64,000 nucleotides of DNA from Legionella jamestowniensis (GTDB lineage Bacteria > Pseudomonadota > Gammaproteobacteria > Legionellales > Legionellaceae). Numbering within the stretch: the stretch's first letter is position 1; each line of letters opens with the position of its first letter. Position numbers and translations under genes: made by a program. Where the stretch lies: the NCBI RefSeq assembly GCF_001467745.1, contig NZ_LNYG01000013.1, positions 102,092-166,091 on the forward strand. The letters are read 5' to 3'. This document shows positions 8,907 to 18,852 of this stretch, one piece after another. A model generated the notes under the pieces. That model was not told the origin of the DNA. It saw nothing but the letters and a program-made list of their open reading frames with translations, and did no database searches.

Positions 8907-9656
8907 TTAAGCGTCAGATTTTTTTACAGAGATTAAATGAATTTTGAAAATTAAAGTCTCATTTGGACCGATGGGGCCACCCACACTACGAGGACCATAA
9001 GCCAAATCAGCTGGGACATATACTTCCCAAGTTGAGCCAGCAGGCATTAATTGTAACGCTTCAGTCCACCCAGGAATAACTTGAGACACCTTGAAAGTAG
9101 CAGGTTTGCCCGTTCTTTCAGTGCTGTCAAAAACCTGACCATCAACTAACTTACCCGTGTATTCAACAGTAACGGTATCTTCCTTGGCAGGTTTAGCACC
9201 ATCACCCTTTTGGAGAACCTTGTACTGTAAACCACTGGGCAATGTAACTACGCCATCTTTTGCTTTATTTTGATTTAAGAAAGCTTCGCCTTTTGCTTTA
9301 TTTTCTTCAGCTTTTTTATTGAATTCGGCATTGCGTTTAGCCATTAAATCTTTTTGAAATTTATTCAATACATCTTTCATTTGCTGTTCAGTCAACAGTA
9401 ATTGACCACCAGTCATGCCATCTTGCAAACCTTTAGCCATCGCTGCTGGATTAATATCAATACCCTGTTTTTTAAAATTTTTACCTAAATCAGCACCAAT
9501 ACTGTAAGACAGTTTATCCATGTCGCTATTTAATGATGTTGCAGGTGCAGAAGTAGCAGGTGTAGTAGTTGTAGCCGGTGTTGATGCATCGGCGGCAACA
9601 ATTGCTGTTGACATTGTCAAGCCTATGACAGCTGCAGCAACCAGTCTCATCTTCAT
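8907..9656 (-). CDS. mip: Macrophage infectivity potentiator (FKBP-type prolyl isomerase)
   Basis: Exported homodimeric peptidyl-prolyl cis-trans isomerase, a known Legionella infection factor. It has a signal peptide ([21 protein letters not shown]), then a Thr/Pro/Ala-rich stretch ([18 protein letters not shown]) not found at this length in L. pneumophila Mip. The dimerisation domain and long connecting helix ([16 protein letters not shown] to [16 protein letters not shown]) follow, and then a C-terminal FKBP domain ([60 protein letters not shown]). At 249 residues it is about 16 longer than L. pneumophila Mip. ATG 9656 has AGGGGA upstream and matches the family start; the frame is open to 9713. 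It is a single gene, divergent from sdaA. Confidence 0.97.
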   Translation of the reverse strand: MKMRLVAAAVIGLTMSTAIVAADASTPATTTTPATSAPATSLNSDMDKLSYSIGADLGKNFKKQGIDINPAAMAKGLQDGMTGGQLLLTEQQMKDVLNKFQKDLMAKRNAEFNKKAEENKAKGEAFLNQNKAKDGVVTLPSGLQYKVLQKGDGAKPAKEDTVTVEYTGKLVDGQVFDSTERTGKPATFKVSQVIPGWTEALQLMPAGSTWEVYVPADLAYGPRSVGGPIGPNETLIFKIHLISVKKSDA

Positions 9657-9860
9657 AAACAATTCCCCTTTTGTCTTTGGTTCAGAATAGAACGTGCAAA
9701 AATGCCCAACCATTCTGCCTAAAATTAATTAAAATTACTAGGGTAAAAAACCCTAAAGCCTATCAATTTTCAACTAATCTTTAAGTAAGGGGCACATTTA
9801 TATTGTTTGTGTGCAAATTTCCTTCTAAAATTGACATAATTTAATCACTGAGTTCTTAGA

Positions 9861-11237
9861 ATGAGTATTAGTTTATTTGACCTATTTTCCATAGGCATCG
9901 GCCCTTCCAGTTCACATACTGTAGGTCCCATGCTTGCAGCTAATGCTTTTTTGGATTTACTCATTAAAGAAAAAAAATTTGACAACACCGAACGTGTGAA
10001 GATTGAACTCTATGGTTCATTAGCCCTGACAGGAAAAGGTCATGGCACTGATAAGGCTATACTTAATGGATTGGAGGGTAAATCGCCCGAAACAGTAGTT
10101 CCTGAAAGCATGGTTCCCCGAATGGAAGAAATTATTACTTCCAAATCAATTGCTCTGGCGGGTGAAAAAACTATTCTTTTCTCAGAAGAAACTGATTTTT
10201 TGTTCTTGCAAAAAGAATTACTACCCAAACATAGTAATGGGATGCGGTTTACTGCCTACGACAAAACAGGCACCCAATTGCTCGCGCAAGTTTATTACTC
10301 GATAGGTGGAGGTTTTATCACCACTGAAGAAGCCTTTGATAACGCCTCCAGTGAGAATAGCCCTTCTCCTTACCCTTTTAAAACTGCCCGTCAGCTCTTA
10401 GCCCTTTGTCGCGAAAACAAGATGACCATTGCAGAATTGATGATGGCTAATGAATTAGCCTGGAAAAATATTGACGAGATTCACGAAGGTATTCTTGCGA
10501 TTGCTAATGTGATGGATGAGTGCATTGAAAATGGTTGCAAACATCCAGGGAATTTGCCGGGTGGTTTAAATCTCAAACGCAGAGCCCCTGATCTTTATAA
10601 AAAATTGATGGAACACAACGGCGTGCCCAGTGTTTTTGAGCAATCCGACATTATGAACAAACTTAATCTATTTGCCATGGCCGTCAATGAAGAAAATGCC
10701 GCCGGCGGGCGAATTGTTACTGCCCCCACCAATGGGGCAGCGGGTATTATTCCTGCTGTCCTGCGGTATTGTCAGGAGGCTCATGATCGCTGGAAAAAAG
10801 AAGATATTTATACCTATTTTCTAACCGCTGCAGCTATCGGCATTCTTTATAAGGAAGGCGCTTCAATTTCCGGGGCCGAAGTAGGTTGTCAGGGCGAAGT
10901 GGGCGTTGCCTCCTCTATGGCTGCTGCAGGCCTTACGGCTGTATTAGGTGGCACCATAGAGCAAATTGAAAATGCTGCAGAAATAGCAATGGAACACCAT
11001 TTGGGCATGACTTGTGATCCGGTTTTAGGGTTGGTACAAATCCCTTGTATTGAGCGTAATGCCATGGGGGCTGTGAAAGCAGTGAATGCATCCCGTATGG
11101 CTTTAATTGGTGATGGCCAACATCAAATTTCTTTAGATAAAGTTATCCGAACCATGAGAGAGACTGGTAAAGACATGCAAAGCATTTATAAAGAGACTTC
11201 CATGGGTGGGTTAGCAGTCAATCATCCTGAATGTTAA
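9861..11237 (+). CDS. sdaA: L-serine dehydratase (L-serine ammonia-lyase), iron-sulfur type
   Basis: Cytosolic [4Fe-4S] enzyme that converts L-serine to pyruvate and ammonia. Serine is a major carbon source for intracellular Legionella (established for L. pneumophila). It is a single chain of 458 residues combining the beta domain ([21 protein letters not shown] at the N-terminus) with the alpha domain ([19 protein letters not shown]). Cluster cysteines are expected in GCQGEVG and in [16 protein letters not shown]. The end, [12 protein letters not shown], is typical of SdaA/SdaB. It is a single gene with a hairpin terminator candidate just downstream. Confidence 0.96.
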   Translation: MSISLFDLFSIGIGPSSSHTVGPMLAANAFLDLLIKEKKFDNTERVKIELYGSLALTGKGHGTDKAILNGLEGKSPETVVPESMVPRMEEIITSKSIALAGEKTILFSEETDFLFLQKELLPKHSNGMRFTAYDKTGTQLLAQVYYSIGGGFITTEEAFDNASSENSPSPYPFKTARQLLALCRENKMTIAELMMANELAWKNIDEIHEGILAIANVMDECIENGCKHPGNLPGGLNLKRRAPDLYKKLMEHNGVPSVFEQSDIMNKLNLFAMAVNEENAAGGRIVTAPTNGAAGIIPAVLRYCQEAHDRWKKEDIYTYFLTAAAIGILYKEGASISGAEVGCQGEVGVASSMAAAGLTAVLGGTIEQIENAAEIAMEHHLGMTCDPVLGLVQIPCIERNAMGAVKAVNASRMALIGDGQHQISLDKVIRTMRETGKDMQSIYKETSMGGLAVNHPEC

Positions 11238-11252
11238 TTTTAACTTGCATAA

Positions 11253-11288
11253 GCAACCTGCTTGGCTCATACGCGACAATCAGGTTGC
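11253..11288. terminator. Bidirectional terminator candidate between sdaA and MFS gene
   Basis: GCAACCTG (11253-11260) pairs with CAGGTTGC (11281-11288) around a 20-base loop, between two convergent genes. There is only a short pyrimidine run after it, so strength is uncertain. Confidence 0.5.
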
Positions 11289-11306
11289 CTTCTTAAAGTT
11301 TATTAC

Positions 11307-12512
11307 CTATTTCCATACTTTTTGCAATTGCTTATTCTGTTCACAAGAATGATAGTAATGCCATACTAATAGCCCCACAACCAAAATCCACATTCCCAAC
11401 AAAATATCAATAAAAGCTTTCAGTGGATTGGCACTGGCATAACCCATCACAATTACAGCAATCGTGGCACTGAACATGTTAATAAAACTCATCATTGCAG
11501 CACCATTTGCTTTATCGTTAATTGCAGTTGAAGCGAGTATTGACCCTCCCGAAAATAATAATGCACCGAAGATGTAAAAACTCATTGTACTAAAAAAGAA
11601 CCATCCTGCTGAAGACGAGTGAAGCTCTAGCATTACTATGAGACTGACAATCCCCCCCAGGCTACCAATGAGCCCAATTACAATCATTTTTTGTGCTGAG
11701 AGACGAGTTACCAGAGCTTTTGCCCAAAGCCCTCCTATTAACATGCCTAACATATTAAGGAAATTCCAAGACCCATAGTCAACCACCCTAAGATGCAAAA
11801 TATCGTTTGCTATCTGCGGCCCAGCAGCAGAAAAACAATACCCCATTGCTGAACATAAACCGATGACTAAGGAGAACACCATTAATTTTCCTGAGGAAAC
11901 AGCCTGGCAATAATTTGTTATTATTTTGCTGCAGTTAATGGCTTGTGCTTCTTTTAAGGTTTCACGAAACAAGCAGGTTCCCCCAAGCATGATAATGCCA
12001 TGTCCCAACAACACTAAAAAACATAGAGACCACTGCCAATATTCAGTAATGATGCTGCCTAAGGCCACTGCCAAGCCAATACCGATGGTAAATGACAAAA
12101 TGCTGTAAGCCATGGCTGTCGCTCGTTGAGTTTCATGAAGCCACTCGTTGATGAGCATGTAGGTACATGCCAAGCCACTTGCAGCCCCTAAGGCACTTAC
12201 CAGACGCCCAGTACTTAAGAGCAAAAAGCTGGATTGTGCAAGGCCGAAAAAGCAAAGTAAAAGGCCAAGGAGATTAATACTTAATCCAATCCTTAAAGCA
12301 CCCACCCGCCCCCAACGATTGGCCAAAGGGCCGTAGATCAATTGTCCTATCACATAGCCTGCCAAAAAAGCAGAGACCACCCACTCCACCTGGCCATTGG
12401 CAAGACCAAATTGCAATTGAATTTGGGGCAGAGCTGGCGTAATGATCGCGGCTGAAAAAGAGGCGATAGAAATGTAACTTAACAACCACGCAATGCGAAA
12501 TTTTGAAATCAT
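11307..12512 (-). CDS. MFS transporter, Bcr/CflA-like drug efflux family
   Basis: Inner-membrane protein of 401 residues with about 12 hydrophobic segments. The start of the chain (IITPALPQIQLQFGLANGQVEWVVSAFLAGYVIGQLIYGPLANRWGR) matches the first two helices and the motif A loop of the DHA1 drug-efflux group, closest by eye to Bcr/CflA. The exported substrate cannot be told from sequence. ATG 12512 is preferred over 12533 because GAGG lies eight bases upstream. It is a monocistronic gene, convergent with sdaA. Confidence 0.82.
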   Translation of the reverse strand: MISKFRIAWLLSYISIASFSAAIITPALPQIQLQFGLANGQVEWVVSAFLAGYVIGQLIYGPLANRWGRVGALRIGLSINLLGLLLCFFGLAQSSFLLLSTGRLVSALGAASGLACTYMLINEWLHETQRATAMAYSILSFTIGIGLAVALGSIITEYWQWSLCFLVLLGHGIIMLGGTCLFRETLKEAQAINCSKIITNYCQAVSSGKLMVFSLVIGLCSAMGYCFSAAGPQIANDILHLRVVDYGSWNFLNMLGMLIGGLWAKALVTRLSAQKMIVIGLIGSLGGIVSLIVMLELHSSSAGWFFFSTMSFYIFGALLFSGGSILASTAINDKANGAAMMSFINMFSATIAVIVMGYASANPLKAFIDILLGMWILVVGLLVWHYYHSCEQNKQLQKVWK

Positions 12513-12584
12513 ACGAATTACCTCACCACTCACTGTTTATTCCGTTCAAGAGAAATTTTTTTATAGAGTCATTGGGAACAACGT

Positions 12585-12660
12585 GAAGCAATCCAGAACA
12601 GATTTCTGTTCAAAGAGCAGACTAGATTGCTTCGCTTCGCTCGCAATGACGGGATTCTAA
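12585..12660. repeat. Dispersed repeat, family A (copy 2)
   Basis: A 76-base palindromic element: GAAGCAATCCAGAACAGA at the start, TAGATTGCTTC in the middle, and CTCGCAATGACGGGATTCTAA at the end. It lies in the spacer between the tilS stop and the start of the MFS gene. Close in sequence to the copy at 20318. Confidence 0.75.
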
Positions 12661-12778
12661 ATTTTTGTCCCACACAGAGAACTATGTATAAGATAATTTT
12701 AATTGGTAATTTTTTTTTAATAAAGGCGGTATTTGGTTAACAATAGTTAACTATTAGTTAATAATAAAACTCTGAAAA

Positions 12779-14068
12779 TTAACTGACTGACAATTGATAG
12801 GCTACTTTTACATTCGCATCATAAAATTGATCACTCACAGCATAGCCCACTACACATGCCAGCTGTTGGTTAATATACAGTAAAGGGATTCGTGCACGAA
12901 GCCACGGCGGAACTTGCCATTCCTGAAATAATTTTTTTAATTCTTTCGTTTGACCATGCCAAACAAATGTTTCTCCTCCCTGTCGAAACCGTACTTCAAT
13001 AATGCTTTTAGCAGGCACCACTAAACCCTTTTTGCTGACACATACATTTAAAATACCTAGGTCGGCACCCAGGTTAAGGGGTTTAGGAAAAGAATTCCAT
13101 ATTAATGAAGAGTAAGGAACTTCTACCTCTTTTACCAAATACAAAACATCCTGATAACGTCGAACGCAATTATCTTCCCAGGTAACCTGAGGATTAGCAT
13201 CCGGTTTCGCCTTAATTACTTCGAAGATTAGCCTTTCAAAAGTTACTGCAGGTGGCAATTTCACCTGATTGGCCTTAAGCCAAACGCGCAACACATTGGT
13301 TAGGCGCGCCTCGTTTAACGTAGAAAGGCCATCAAGCGGTAATTGATTGGATTTGCCCTTAAGTTCAGGACAGTCAATTTTGGCCAAATCCTCAAGATTT
13401 TTTTGGGCTTGTCGACAATGCTTACTTGTACGCACAAGGCTATTAACTACTTGTGGCCAGCGGGAAGCAAGCAATGGCATAACCTGATGCCTTAAAAAAT
13501 TGCGGGAAAAAGCTATATTTTCATTACTTTCATCATTGATCCATGCTAGCCCATGGAAATTAGCATACTCTTCCAATGTCTTACGTGAATGGGACAATAA
13601 GGGGCGCAGCATCTCTCCTCGGGCGAATACCTTTCTGGAAGGCATTCCAGCTAACCCATCAATACCGGTTCCCCTTAAAAGGTGCAACAGCATAGTCTCT
13701 GCTTGATCATTTAAGTGATGCCCCAGAACTAAACAATCCTCATTCTCGAGTAAATGGCTAAAAACGCCGTACCTTGCTCGTCGAGCCGCATCTTCAATAT
13801 TAGCGTCCCGTTTAAAATCGACCCTTTTTATAAGGAGAGATATTTTAAGCTTCTTACAAAATAACTGACAATGCTGTTGCCAATGTAAAGCATTAGGGCT
13901 AAGACCGTGATTAATGTGTACCGCTGTAAGCTTGGATAATAGTTGCGGGTTTGTCGAGAGGGAATGAAGAAGAGCAGTGGAGTCTAAACCTCCACTGTAG
14001 CCAACAAATATACGATTATACCGTCGTAAATATTCTAAAAATTCGGTATCAAGCAGTCCCTTAGTCAC
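12779..14068 (-). CDS. tilS: tRNA(Ile)-lysidine synthetase
   Basis: ATP-dependent enzyme that attaches lysine to C34 of tRNA-Ile(CAU), changing its reading from AUG to AUA; essential in most bacteria. The PP-loop motif SGGLDST is near residue 25, followed by [34 protein letters not shown] and RPLL, all typical of TilS. The C-terminal substrate-binding domain continues to about residue 429. The frame is open from ATG 14095, but GTG 14068 gives the usual short N-terminus and overlaps the accA stop by eight bases; I prefer it, with moderate certainty. It is translationally coupled to accA, an arrangement seen in many gammaproteobacteria. Confidence 0.94.
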   Translation of the reverse strand: MTKGLLDTEFLEYLRRYNRIFVGYSGGLDSTALLHSLSTNPQLLSKLTAVHINHGLSPNALHWQQHCQLFCKKLKISLLIKRVDFKRDANIEDAARRARYGVFSHLLENEDCLVLGHHLNDQAETMLLHLLRGTGIDGLAGMPSRKVFARGEMLRPLLSHSRKTLEEYANFHGLAWINDESNENIAFSRNFLRHQVMPLLASRWPQVVNSLVRTSKHCRQAQKNLEDLAKIDCPELKGKSNQLPLDGLSTLNEARLTNVLRVWLKANQVKLPPAVTFERLIFEVIKAKPDANPQVTWEDNCVRRYQDVLYLVKEVEVPYSSLIWNSFPKPLNLGADLGILNVCVSKKGLVVPAKSIIEVRFRQGGETFVWHGQTKELKKLFQEWQVPPWLRARIPLLYINQQLACVVGYAVSDQFYDANVKVAYQLSVS

Positions 14069-15014
14069 AAGCCCCCATCGCCATAAATTTCTCATACCGT
14101 TGTTGCAAAAGGTCGGTAATTGGAAACGTTTTTAATGTTCGTAGTTCATCAGTTAACACTTCTTTTAACTGCTTACACATTTCGTTAACATTACGGTGTG
14201 CCCCTCCCAGAGGCTCAGGAATCACTTCATCAATCAGTCCTGACTCTACAATTCTATCAGCCGTAATGCCCATTGCTCGAGCAGCTTCACTTGCCTTTGC
14301 GGCGTCTTTCCAAAGAATTGAAGCGCAACCTTCAGGCGAAATCACAGAATAAATTCCATATTGGAGCATTAAAACCCTATCCCCTACCCCAATTGCCAAA
14401 GCGCCGCCTGAACCAGCTTCACCCGTGACTGTACAAATAACAATGGTTTTTAACTTAGCCATTTCCAGGAGATTTCTGGCAATTGCCTCAGACTGATTGC
14501 GCTCTTCCGCCCCAATACCAGGATAGGCACCCGCAGTATCTATAAAAGTAAAGATAGGTAATTTGAATTTTTCGGCCATTTTCATTAATCGCAGCGCCTT
14601 ACGGTACTCTTCAGGACGGGCCATTCCAAAGTTTCGATAAACTTTTTCTTTGGTTTTTTTGCCTTTCTGGTGGCCTAAAATCATGACAGGCTCCCCATTT
14701 AACCGTGCTAAGCCACCAATAATTGCCGGTGCAGAGGAGTAATGCCTATCGCCATGCAGCTCCTGAAAATCTGTAAAAATATTTTCAATGTAGTCAGTCG
14801 TTTGAGGGCGAAGCGGATGGCGGGCCATTTGTGCAATCTGCCACGGTTCCAGATTTGAAAAAATATGGGCCGTTAATTCTTCACATTTTGACTCAAGGCG
14901 TGCAATTTCTTCGCTCAAGTTGACTTCATTATCGTTGCCAACCATGCGCAATGCTTGAATTTTTTGATTTAGCTCTTCAATCGGTTGTTCGAAATCCAAA
15001 AATTGTCGACTCAT
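14061..15014 (-). CDS. accA: Acetyl-CoA carboxylase carboxyltransferase subunit alpha
   Basis: Alpha half of the carboxyltransferase that, with AccD, moves CO2 from biotin carrier protein to acetyl-CoA, the committed step of fatty acid synthesis. Family segments are [19 protein letters not shown] at the start, [77 protein letters not shown] and [15 protein letters not shown]. At 317 residues it is the standard length. It is upstream of and overlapping tilS. A family C' repeat lies in the spacer before it. Confidence 0.97.
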   Translation of the reverse strand: MSRQFLDFEQPIEELNQKIQALRMVGNDNEVNLSEEIARLESKCEELTAHIFSNLEPWQIAQMARHPLRPQTTDYIENIFTDFQELHGDRHYSSAPAIIGGLARLNGEPVMILGHQKGKKTKEKVYRNFGMARPEEYRKALRLMKMAEKFKLPIFTFIDTAGAYPGIGAEERNQSEAIARNLLEMAKLKTIVICTVTGEAGSGGALAIGVGDRVLMLQYGIYSVISPEGCASILWKDAAKASEAARAMGITADRIVESGLIDEVIPEPLGGAHRNVNEMCKQLKEVLTDELRTLKTFPITDLLQQRYEKFMAMGACD

Positions 15015-15180
15015 TGGTTACTCATTTTACGAATTTAATTTCATGCGCTATGATACCCGTAACTGCTTTTTGACGCTACCGTTCTGCCTATTTTACGGGA
15101 ACAAAAATTGTATTTTTGATTAAATTTAAATCAAAAAGTAAATAAGTTGCTAGATTATACGATGGCCCGTCCAATGTAGC

Positions 15181-15250
15181 ACTTTATGCGCGGCATCCAG
15201 TGAACTGGCTAGATTTGGAGCCTGCGGACAAGCCACAGGACGTAGACATC
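15181..15250. repeat. Dispersed repeat fragment, family C/C'
   Basis: The stretch ACTTTATGCGCGGCATCCAG (15181-15200) matches a motif repeated at 20466-20490 and, inverted, at 20525-20546. It is followed by GCCTGCGGACAAGCCACAGG (about 15222-15241), which resembles the GC-rich CCGCGGACAAGCC elements at 53.9 and 61.6 kb. No coding potential. Confidence 0.55.
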
Positions 15251-15298
15251 TTGAAGTAGCCGTACTACATAAAAAATAAACCAAGAGAGACTTCCTCT

Positions 15299-16015
15299 AT
15301 GCCTTTATTTCTACCCATGACAGCTGAGGAATGTAGTCTACACCAGAATCGCATTGATATCTGGGAGTTTTCACTCAAGGATTTACCTGATTGGGCAATG
15401 TCGATTCTTGATGAGGATGAGCGTCATCGGGCACAGCGTTTTCATTTCCCCCGCCACCAGCGCCGCTTTGCTGTCTCACACGCTATGCTGCGTGCCATTC
15501 TTGGACGTTATCTTGGGCAGTCACCAAAGGAACTTGTCTTTACTTATGGCCCTCACGGTAAACCAGGCATTAAGACTAACTATAATCTGGAATTTAATTT
15601 AACCCATTCGCGTGAATTGGCACTTTTGGCCATAGGACAACAGTTTCCCTTAGGTATCGATATTGAGTTTTTTTCAGCACGTCCTTACCTTGGGTTGGCG
15701 AAAACGGTATTTTCGCCTATGGAAGTTGCCGGGCTTTTGCAACTTCCTTTTTGGATGCAACCCTTAGCTTTCTTTCATATTTGGTCGCAGAAAGAAGCAT
15801 TAATTAAGGCCTGTGGGCTGGGACTTTCCTATCCCACGAAAGCGTTTAATGTTCCAGTCCTTCCCTCTACTAAAACTAGCATAGAGGACAGAAAACATCA
15901 TAAACACTGGCAAATGATCCCATTTATGCCCCTGGTTAATTGCAGTGCCGCTTTATGTTGTGAGTCAAGTATTCAACATATTCGTTATATTCGCGTTAAT
16001 CCCCTGGATTTTTAA
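15299..16015 (+). CDS. 4'-phosphopantetheinyl transferase, Sfp family
   Basis: Transfers the phosphopantetheine arm of CoA to a serine of carrier proteins. The family motifs are GIDIEF (residues 119-124, Mg2+-binding acidic residues) and WSQKEALIKACGLG (162-175, with the conserved W-KEA-K pattern). At 238 residues it has the two-lobed length of Sfp/EntD/HetI enzymes rather than the short AcpS form. Its carrier protein is not in this window; either fatty-acid ACP or a PKS/NRPS elsewhere is possible. A second ATG (residue 7) could be the true start; GAGAG lies about ten bases before ATG 15299. The next gene on the same strand begins 84 bases later. Confidence 0.9.
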   Translation: MPLFLPMTAEECSLHQNRIDIWEFSLKDLPDWAMSILDEDERHRAQRFHFPRHQRRFAVSHAMLRAILGRYLGQSPKELVFTYGPHGKPGIKTNYNLEFNLTHSRELALLAIGQQFPLGIDIEFFSARPYLGLAKTVFSPMEVAGLLQLPFWMQPLAFFHIWSQKEALIKACGLGLSYPTKAFNVPVLPSTKTSIEDRKHHKHWQMIPFMPLVNCSAALCCESSIQHIRYIRVNPLDF

Positions 16016-16099
16016 AAAGTATGTTTATAATTTATCCCCATCCCTTTAAAAGTTATTATTACATGATACAATTGCTCATCTTTAGAACACTCTGACGCT

Positions 16100-18100
16100 A
16101 TGCCTCGTATCAATTATTCCTCATTGTTACAATTACCTGAAGAAAAACGACATTTCCTGGGATTTTATCCTGATGTTTTGCTCTATCTTGATGATGAAAA
16201 GGACTATGAAGCTGAAACTCTGCGCCTGGCAAGAGCTACTTATCTTTATACTGATGGTTTTAATGTAAGGCCAACAAGTATCTTTAGATTTGCCTTTGAA
16301 ACCTTTAAAGGTTGGTTTGGGTTTAGTAACCATTGTCAACTGGAAAAAATACAACTTGGCTTACAGAAGTATGCTTACTATGGTTATGTCCACGGGTTTT
16401 CTAACTATCAAATAGAGCTGTTACCTTTTCATCCTGTTTCCGAGTCCTTTTTAACACATTTGCGTTCACCGCGTAACAATGAAACCACTAAGCTTCTTCA
16501 GAACAGCTTAATGGGATTTTACGTTAGCCATGTTCAGCCGTTTATTAATATTGAAGGAGAACCTCCCCTGTCTTTTGAAAATTATAGTTTTGGAAAAACT
16601 TGGGCAAATTTAGCCTATTGGTCAGAAATCCCAAAACTAGACCCTCAAAATGACGCGTTAATTTCAGAAACAGTACAACAATTAAAAAACCACCCTGGAC
16701 GTTACGCTTTTCTAAAGAACAGTAAATATGCTTTCGCCGTTGCGAATCGCTGTTTGGAAGAAGTTAAATCCTCAAAACAAGCTTCTCGAGTTAGCAATTT
16801 TTTAAAAAAAATATTCCATCTATCAAGGAATGCCAAAGATGCGGTTGAGCAAGCACTGCATTTTGCACCGGATATTCGCATGCAGGATAAAACCTTTTTT
16901 ATACTTTTTTATTTAGAAAAAAAAGAGTTTGATGCTGCCTTCGGTTTAATTGAACAACTTGAAGATATCACTGAGGCAGTTAATTTTTTAATTACTCATT
17001 TCTCAAAAACACAACTATTATTTTATCTTAAAAAAAATTCGCCTTTAGCCATCGCGCTTTCAAGGCAATATTTAACCGAAGAGACAGAGGAGTTAGACAC
17101 TATCCGCTTCGCTTCGCAATTGAACTCCAACCTTGAAAAAGAATTTACGGCCCAAATTTTTTTCCTGTTGGTTGCCGAAGAACGGTATAAGGAAGCTTAT
17201 CAGCTCTATATCAATGCTGAGAAAGGGAGCCCTTTTTTTATTGCAGACCTTAAAAAACTTGCGAACTATTTTCAGACGCAAAGTATGGCCAAAGAGAAGG
17301 AAGCCAAGGCATTTAAGAAGCAAAAAAATTGGGGGCAAGTTTCAACAATAGCACGTGAAGGAATAGAATTTATAAAAATGGCTTTGTTATTAGATGGTGA
17401 GCGTGATCAAAAACCGCTTGCCGTGCAACGATGCTTATATGCCGAAGCACTTATCGAGCGCGACAGCAGTCACACTATTGAAAACTGTACTATTAGCGAC
17501 ATTGTTAAGTCTTTAAATCTGCTGAAAAAATGCCATTTTAAAAACTCTAGCGAGCAAAAGACCTATCTCTCCATTTTGGCTAAAGGATTAATGCGACAGA
17601 TTGACTATCAAATTTATAATCTTTTACCGACTATCTTTGAGGCAAATTACGAGCTAAAGACTTTCACTGAAAAAAATTATGTAGCAATAAGTAATGTCAC
17701 TCAAAAATTAAAAGAATTAATTAATCTCATCAAAGACACCAACGATGAAAAACTCAAACTAATTTTAGGCAAAGCTTGTTTCTTACTGGGAGACACCATC
17801 AAGTTTTTTGGTCTGCCTGAAAATTCCCACCCCTATTTTGAAGCCGCAATGAAAGCCGTACCCAAGAACCCTTTTTACATCCTTCGCTGCAGTGAAATCG
17901 CACAATCGGACAAGGAAAGAAGTAAACTACAAGACAAAGGAGTTCCGTTATTAAAAGACTTAAATTATACGGTGCATGACTATGATCATTGGGATACCCA
18001 ACATTGGTGGAAAGATAAAATCCCAGAAGCCACACCTATTGCCGATATTCATAATTTAGGATTAGAGCAGAACTCACGATGGAGCTTCAATTGTAGTTAA
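16100..18100 (+). CDS. Large hypothetical protein, candidate Dot/Icm effector
   Basis: I do not recognise this 666-residue protein. It has no signal peptide or membrane segment. It is rich in Lys, Glu, Leu and Phe and looks almost wholly helical. From about residue 250 to 620 it shows degenerate helix pairs reminiscent of TPR/Sel1-type repeats (for example FDAAFGLIEQLEDITEAVNFL, EERYKEAYQLYINAEKGSPF, HPYFEAAMKAVPKNPFYIL). The N-terminal 200 residues form a separate, more globular part with many aromatic residues. Large, soluble, orphan helical proteins of this type are often type IV effectors in Legionella, but I see no decisive C-terminal signal. It probably has its own promoter, with no operon partner. 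Confidence 0.8.
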   Translation: MPRINYSSLLQLPEEKRHFLGFYPDVLLYLDDEKDYEAETLRLARATYLYTDGFNVRPTSIFRFAFETFKGWFGFSNHCQLEKIQLGLQKYAYYGYVHGFSNYQIELLPFHPVSESFLTHLRSPRNNETTKLLQNSLMGFYVSHVQPFINIEGEPPLSFENYSFGKTWANLAYWSEIPKLDPQNDALISETVQQLKNHPGRYAFLKNSKYAFAVANRCLEEVKSSKQASRVSNFLKKIFHLSRNAKDAVEQALHFAPDIRMQDKTFFILFYLEKKEFDAAFGLIEQLEDITEAVNFLITHFSKTQLLFYLKKNSPLAIALSRQYLTEETEELDTIRFASQLNSNLEKEFTAQIFFLLVAEERYKEAYQLYINAEKGSPFFIADLKKLANYFQTQSMAKEKEAKAFKKQKNWGQVSTIAREGIEFIKMALLLDGERDQKPLAVQRCLYAEALIERDSSHTIENCTISDIVKSLNLLKKCHFKNSSEQKTYLSILAKGLMRQIDYQIYNLLPTIFEANYELKTFTEKNYVAISNVTQKLKELINLIKDTNDEKLKLILGKACFLLGDTIKFFGLPENSHPYFEAAMKAVPKNPFYILRCSEIAQSDKERSKLQDKGVPLLKDLNYTVHDYDHWDTQHWWKDKIPEATPIADIHNLGLEQNSRWSFNCS

Positions 18101-18201
18101 TCTTTAAAAACAAATCTTAACAATTTTTTACCGAACGTAATGCAGGATTTGTAAATTTTGTTTATGATTTAATTGGGAATTCACTTAAATAAGGACGTTT
18201 T

Positions 18202-18750
18202 ATGGCAACAGTACTACTCGAAGAGCCTCGCGAGCTAAACCGTAATTGGGGCTGGTTGTTAACCTTGGGTATTCTATTTGTTATTCTGGGGGGACTTGGT
18301 TTAGGAATGGTTGTTGGGCTAACACTCGCCAGCATGCTTTTCTTAGGTGTTTTGCTCATTATTGGTGGTTTTTTGCAAATCGTGGATGTTTTTAAAGCTC
18401 GCCGTTGGAAAGCGGTCGCCTGGCATGCCTTTATTGCTATACTCTACTTAATCGGCGGCGCCCTTATTATCTATGATCCTTTTCTTGCTTCGACATTAAT
18501 AACCGCTATGTTGGCAACCGTATTAATTATCATTGGTTTAAGCCGCTTTGTAATGGCGATTACCCTTCGAGGTAGTAAAGGTTGGGGATGGCTATTGTTG
18601 GCAGGGATTATTGCAATAGCGCTGGGGGTAATGATTTTAATGCACTGGCCCTTAAGCGGATTATGGATCATTGGTTTATTCATTGCCGTTGAATTAATCG
18701 TTGATGGCTGGACTTATATTTTCCTTGCTTTATCAATGCGTCGTGCTTGA
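18202..18750 (+). CDS. HdeD family membrane protein (DUF308)
   Basis: Integral inner-membrane protein of 182 residues with six closely spaced hydrophobic helices and very short loops, as in the HdeD/DUF308 family. E. coli HdeD contributes to acid resistance at high cell density; the role here is not established. Characteristic segments are NWGWLLTLGILFVILGGLGL at the N-terminus and RGSKGWGWLLLAGIIAIALGVMI in the second half, an internal duplication of the three-helix unit. The ribosome site AAGGA sits well before ATG 18202. The gene has its own intrinsic terminator, so it is monocistronic. Confidence 0.88.
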   Translation: MATVLLEEPRELNRNWGWLLTLGILFVILGGLGLGMVVGLTLASMLFLGVLLIIGGFLQIVDVFKARRWKAVAWHAFIAILYLIGGALIIYDPFLASTLITAMLATVLIIIGLSRFVMAITLRGSKGWGWLLLAGIIAIALGVMILMHWPLSGLWIIGLFIAVELIVDGWTYIFLALSMRRA

Positions 18751-18763
18751 TGCATTATTTTTG

Positions 18764-18795
18764 AAAGGGTCGAGGTAGTTTCGACCCTTTTCACT
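18764..18795 (+). terminator. Intrinsic terminator of the HdeD gene
   Basis: Ten-base perfect stem AAAGGGTCGA (18764-18773) / TCGACCCTTT (18781-18790) with a seven-base loop, then TTCACT. It begins 13 bases after the stop codon. Confidence 0.82.
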
Positions 18796-18852
18796 CTAAC
18801 AAATCGAATATCCCCTGTATAATAGCTCTTTATTGCCATTTTTTAATTTTCC

